DNA of 64,000 nucleotides from Anaspis maculata (Eukaryota > Arthropoda > Insecta > Coleoptera > Scraptiidae), in the NCBI GenBank assembly GCA_949128115.1, contig OX421964.1, positions 36,758,177-36,822,176 of the forward strand, written 5' to 3'. This document shows positions 60,101 to 64,000 of the stretch, in pieces. How positions within the stretch are numbered: position 1 is the stretch's first letter; every line of letters starts with the position of its first letter. The notes under the pieces were generated by a model. That model saw nothing but the letters and a program-made list of their open reading frames with translations, was not told the DNA's origin and made no database searches. A program made the translations under genes and the position numbers.

Positions 60101-60660
60101 GTCGTAGATCAGCGATGCAACTTCAAGAACCTGAGGACCTGAAAATCAAAGACGCGGACAGGGGAAAGTTTGGGTATTTTGATATGTTGTTGTACTAGGT
60201 ATAAACTGTCAATGTGCAAAAATTCAGCCTTGAGCGAATTATTTCTAGGTCAAAACCTAATTTGACTGGGCTAGAAGTCCCGTCGTTGTTTTTCGGACAT
60301 TTTTTTACGTTTTTTTGAAGTATCTCAGGGAAGAAACAAGATATTTCAAAACTGTTTGGGAGAGCTTCACAAACATTAAATTACTCGTATATATGGTGGT
60401 TCACAAAACTCCAGCATTTTTGGTTCTTCAGGCAGAATTTTTCAATTCTTGAACTTTATTTTTCACCCTGTATACGCTATCTGATAAGTCTGCCCCACAC
60501 CTAGGTTTGTTGAGAATAAATCAAAGAACATGTATGCCAAGTTTCAGAACTTTATCACCAAGTGCAGAGTTTCACTTGAATTTGTCCCTAAGTACCCGGA
60601 CTATTTTCCCCGAAGAAAGAAACATGGCGCGCATATGGGAAAGTTTGGGATGTTCAGGGC
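57110..60660. repeat. 3.5-kb palindrome, probably two nested foldbacks
   Basis: The inner element is 57287-60470: ends CAGGGTGAAAAATAAAGTT and AACTTTATTTTTCACCCTG-like sequence, TA outside each. Its arms pair along about 1.5 kb, including GACCTGAAAATCAAAGACGC near 60137 with its complement near 57850 and CTGCCGGCTTGCCGCG near 59980 with CGCGGCAAGCCGGCAG near 58010. The centre is near 58890. Inverted homology continues outside it: AGCGTATA|CAGG and CCTG|TATACGCT, then ACTCTGCACTTGGTGATAAA near 57187 with TTTATCACCAAGTGCAGAGT near 60551. No transposase is recognised. Confidence 0.75.
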
Positions 60661-60719
60661 ACCTTAGTGAGCCTGTATGCAAAAATTCACCGCCTTTTCA
60701 TTTTTTCGAGGTTTGATCG

Positions 60720-62330
60720 TTTCTCCGTCTAAAATACCTGAGCTAAAAATGTTCGAGGGAGAGCTGGAATCAATGTTTCCGCAAGGTTTCAAAACTTTGT
60801 AACCAATTGTCAAGTGAATTTTACAAATATCACAGCCAAAGTTTGAAAATATTGGAAAATTGATTATGGGTCATATTACATGCAGAATTGTATCTTCATC
60901 AAAGACTCAGCTGGCTTAGCTGTGATAGGATGGCAAGATAGCTCAGCTGGCGATAATTTTGAAAAACAGATCCATTTTCACAAGATCTTAGAAAACTTTT
61001 TGAACTTACTTTTCCCCTTTTTCTGCTCTTTGCACCACTACTGCATATATCCTAGTTTGTAGTGCAAAGAGAACAGATCCATCGACGAACAGAAATTAAA
61101 GCGAAACTTGAAGCAGGAGACCCATTTGAAGATTCCAATTAAACTCAGATAAAAACAGGTTCAGAAGAAAGACTTGTAAGGGGTGATTACGTACCACCCC
61201 AATTGAAGATGACACGCGCTGATGCTCGGAACATTATTGCTTAGATTTTGCTTAGGCTGTCTAGGGTTGTCAATCTCTCCTTGCATAGGTTCAAGTTTCT
61301 CTTAGCATAGATTGCTTGGGCGCCACCCCACTTGAGAGCAGGGAAAGTAGATTAGCAAGTGGTTTAACAAGTATATTGAAAACAAACGGTTTGCGAACAG
61401 ATAAGTTCCACACAAAATGACCAGAGGAGAACACCGTTTTTTTTCTAAGAGAACTTCGCTTTCATTCGTCAAGACTCAAGATAATTAATTTACGATGATT
61501 CTAGATCACCTTAGTCAGACGCGTAGTGATAACGTTATCAAATTGGTCCCGTTGTCGCTTTATATACCCAGGGCAGATCAACAGCATAGTTTGACTCACC
61601 CATAAATAAATCGAACGCAATTTTGACACGTGGGTCCTGGTTTTGTCATGAGCAAATGAAGATGAGCCAGTCTGAAGAAATGGAAAGTTTCAAAGGATGA
61701 CTATTTTTATGAAGAACGACATCATTATTCATCTCTAGTCAAAATGAAAATTCTTTGTAGGTTTTCTTGGGTCACTGAGGAACTATAATAGATAATGGTG
61801 ATATTGGTTAGCTAGCAATAAGGAATAAAGAAAGAACAACAGTTGTCGCTGCGTTGTAGGTGCTCAAGCACTAGTAATATGCTGAGCCAAAGTCACATGG
61901 CGTGCAAAGCAGCTGCCAGAAAGGGGTAACCCCCGGCAACGGATCAAACAAAAGCCACAACTCCATTCTCCGCTAAAAATATTCCCTTTATGCATCAACA
62001 TTTCTTTTACAGCGCGCAAATTCAAATTGAATTACCTTCAAAATGCTTTTTCACAAATTATCAGGGTGTAGCGAACAAAACACCCTCTCCTTCTCCTTTT
62101 CCCCATTTGGAAACGAAGTTCTTGTCGCGCAAAGTTCTTGGCGATAAGGAGGCGGCGGCTCCGCATATACCCCCTGCTCCATCCCTCGCCCTCGCGTCCT
62201 CCAAGTCTCTTGTGTATGTGTATAATTCGAGCACCCAGAAGAGCGCTGTATATACGCAGAGTAGCAACCTGGCATGGCCCAGCAGCTCGCAGCGTAATTC
62301 AATTATTATTGCTCTTATTTTTAATTACGA
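60720..62330. other. Intergenic stretch with one small hairpin
   Basis: A hairpin at about 61022-61074 pairs TGCTCTTTGCACCACTAC with GTTTGTAGTGCAAAGAGA across a 13-nt loop. GATAGCTCAGCTGG near 60940 looks like a pol III A-box but lacks a B-box. No gene is called. Confidence 0.35.
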
Positions 62331-62339
62331 TTTCGCAAG

Positions 62340-62560
62340 TCAAACCGAAACATAATTATGATTGTGTCGCACACAACTCGGCATAATGCATTGTTTGAGG
62401 CCAACAAAGCGGTCCCCATCAACAAAGCGGGGCGCAGGTATGGCATTACTGCCGGCACAATCAACGCAAGTCTGAAAAGTTTTAACGATGTATTCTGCAT
62501 TAATAACTTGTCGGAGAGCACCTCTCGCAGGATCGATATGTAACAATGACATGCAGTAGT
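62340..62560. promoter_or_regulatory. Candidate regulatory island with SOX/POU-like motifs
   Basis: ATGATTGTGTC, ATAATGCATTGTTTGAGG, GGCACAATCAACG and TAACAATGACATGC supply four ATTGT/ACAAT cores within about 190 bp, with CAACAAAGCGG twice. ATGCATTGTT juxtaposes a POU-like ATGCA and a SOX core. The block is repeat-free. Regulatory function is inference. Confidence 0.3.
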
Positions 62561-62989
62561 ATCAACGTTGCTGCTTGATGCTGCTACCAGCGAGCTTTCC
62601 TCCAATAATTGGATCCAAGAGGGGGTCGGTCGGGTCGCAGGCGGCGGCGGCGGGCTATACAACGGGCGAGGTGAATGTTTTTGATTTTTTTTTCGATTTC
62701 AGAGCGAGGAGGAAGTGATGCTAAAAGCCCGGCCTCCTTCTGTATAAATCGGGTTATGTCACGACAGTCTTGTTGATCGTTGTTTTTCCACGTGAGGGAA
62801 CAATCGCGCGCAAAAAAGAAACGGAGACACTGAAAATACTTCAAGACCTTAGTTTCTGGATTTTTAGTTGTGTATAAGGTTGATACATTCATCCATAGTG
62901 ATCAGTTGCGTTTTAGCGAAAGCTTCCACCCACTTGTCAAGTCTCAATTGTCCCAAAAAAAAAACTGTTGAGACCTTGTATCATAATTC

Positions 62990-64000
62990 TGTTCGAAATC
63001 ACGTGTTGCACCGCTCAAAACAGTTTTGCTTCCACGTCTGGAGCTGTGTGGAGCTTCACTGATGACTCAACTTGTGGGAAAGGTGCTAAAGTCTCTGGAT
63101 CTTGACGTTTCTAGTGTTCACTACTGGTGTAACTCGACAATCACACGCGCACGAAGCCAGCAATTGGAAAACTTTCGTAGCCCATCGCGTTACAAAAATA
63201 CAGAGCTTGACTGAGAACGGTCAATGGCATCATGTACAGTTGGGAGCGAAATGATTCATACGGCACCGCTAGGAAGTCGGCTGGATTTCAGAAATGTTTG
63301 CTGCTTGGATTGTTCTTGAATGCCAGTTTTGATTAGAGATTGGTCGTGATCAAAACTGGCATTCAAGAACGATCCAAGGAGCTAACATTTCTGAAATCCA
63401 GCCCACTTCTTAGCGGTGCCGTATGAATCATTTCGCTCCCAACTGTACGTTTAGCTCACAATCCAGCTGATATCATTCCAAAAGGAGCAGATCCTGCTCA
63501 TCAGCTGGCAAAAACCCTTATTTGCTGGAACGGTCCGACCTGGCTTTTGGAAGATGCTAATCACCGACTGCAACATTCCATCGATAAAGGACACTCTTGA
63601 GTCTAAAACAATAAGTCTGGTTTGTGTTCTTGTGACACGAGATGACCTTTTTCTTCGCTTCTTCACGTTTTTGAAGCTTTTACGCGTAATAGCTTTCTGT
63701 CTTTGCTTCCGAAACAATTCACCTGCAAGTCATGACAAGATGTCAAAATTGTCCGGTCCGTTGACTGGAGAAGATCTAGAAACCGCCTTGCTCGTTCTTT
63801 TCAAACGATGCCAGGCTCAAGCGTTCCTAGCTAAACTTGAAGCTCTGAGAAAATCAAAATTATGACGGAGCAGTAAACTGTATGATGTATACTCTGAGTC
63901 CTTTCTTGGACGAGCATTATCTTATTCGTGTGGGCGGAAGACTAAATCATTCACAGTTTACCAGTTGAAGGTAAGCATCACTGCATCCGATTGTTTCACC
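62990..64000 (+). pseudogene. BEL/Pao retrotransposon pol fragment, runs off the window
   Basis: Separate frames carry the RNase H-like and linker regions of BEL/Pao polyproteins: KSRVAPLKT and LPRLELCGASL, VHYWCNSTI, FVAHRVTKIQS, then HNPADIIPKGA and WNGPTWLL, GPLTGEDLETALL, and PFLDEHYLIRVGGRL near the right edge, the last just before the integrase zinc-finger region. The fragment is broken by a frame change near 63160, a 209-bp MITE at 63237-63445, stops near 63865 and 63951, and the window end. It is an old, inactive copy. LTRs are not in view. Confidence 0.8.
63237..63445. mobile_element. 209-bp palindromic MITE in the BEL/Pao gene
   Basis: CAGTTGGGAGCGAAATGATT and AATCATTTCGCTCCCAACTG are perfect inverted ends with TA on both sides (63235-63236, 63446-63447). 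Arms pair almost fully; the loop is around TTTTGATTAGAGATTGG. Removing the insert and one TA brings the two flanking pol blocks into the same frame, so TA is the target duplication and the element is Tc1/mariner-like. Confidence 0.85.

Noticed and set aside
60930..60955. Possible tRNA gene (TAGCTCAGCTGG A-box)
   Set aside because: No B-box or cloverleaf follows.

Overview
This 64-kb window is animal nuclear DNA, most probably from an insect. It is AT-rich, has intron-split genes, and carries a transposon set typical of arthropods (Tc1/mariner, piggyBac, hAT, PIF/Harbinger, Mutator-like, BEL/Pao). I cannot fix the order or species from sequence alone. The only convincing host coding sequence is at the left edge: a minus-strand exon (1060-1268) with most of a SoxB HMG box of Sox14/21 type. 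It ends at a clean splice donor. Because that gene reads leftwards, almost the whole window lies upstream of its start codon and looks like a gene-poor regulatory domain that transposons have filled.

Layout. 1-2036: Sox exon, the start of its intron, and a GC-rich 5' flank. 2045-8645: hAT elements with 8-bp target duplications, a foldback element, a broken PIF/Harbinger transposase, a cluster of SOX-type motifs, and a second foldback. 8861-9364: a probable solo LTR. 12555-18101: a four-level nest of elements. 18100-21000: mostly unique sequence with another SOX-motif cluster and two hairpin elements. 21010-24758: a foldback that holds a degenerate piggyBac. 25436-33262: an inverted pair of 17-bp satellites, a tRNA-like SINE split by a hAT element, and a 5.9-kb palindrome whose loop carries a Tc1 transposase cut in two by a 2.4-kb element. 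37480-41078: hairpin repeats, including a tandem array of 330-bp palindromic units. 42190-48545: diverged tandem repeats, then a dispersed repeat interrupted by a foldback and by a hAT element with GAGAC-rich ends. 50886-53130: nested palindromes, one with tRNA-like arms. 54042-56131: exons of a decayed, intron-containing Mutator-like transposase gene. 57100-60660: a 3.5-kb palindrome. 62990-64000: part of a BEL/Pao pol gene with a 209-bp MITE inside it.

The strongest theme is a recurrent class of long palindromic (foldback) elements. They begin CAGG, end CCTG and are flanked by the dinucleotide TA. In two cases an unoccupied relative of the insertion site is present in the same window, which supports TA as the target duplication. 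Elements repeatedly insert into the arms, loop or centre of older palindromes, so relative insertion order can be read directly. A second theme is scattered unique islands with clustered ATTGT/ACAAT cores upstream of a Sox gene, which may be regulatory. All transposase reading frames seen here are interrupted, and I see no CRISPR array and no complete tRNA or rRNA gene.
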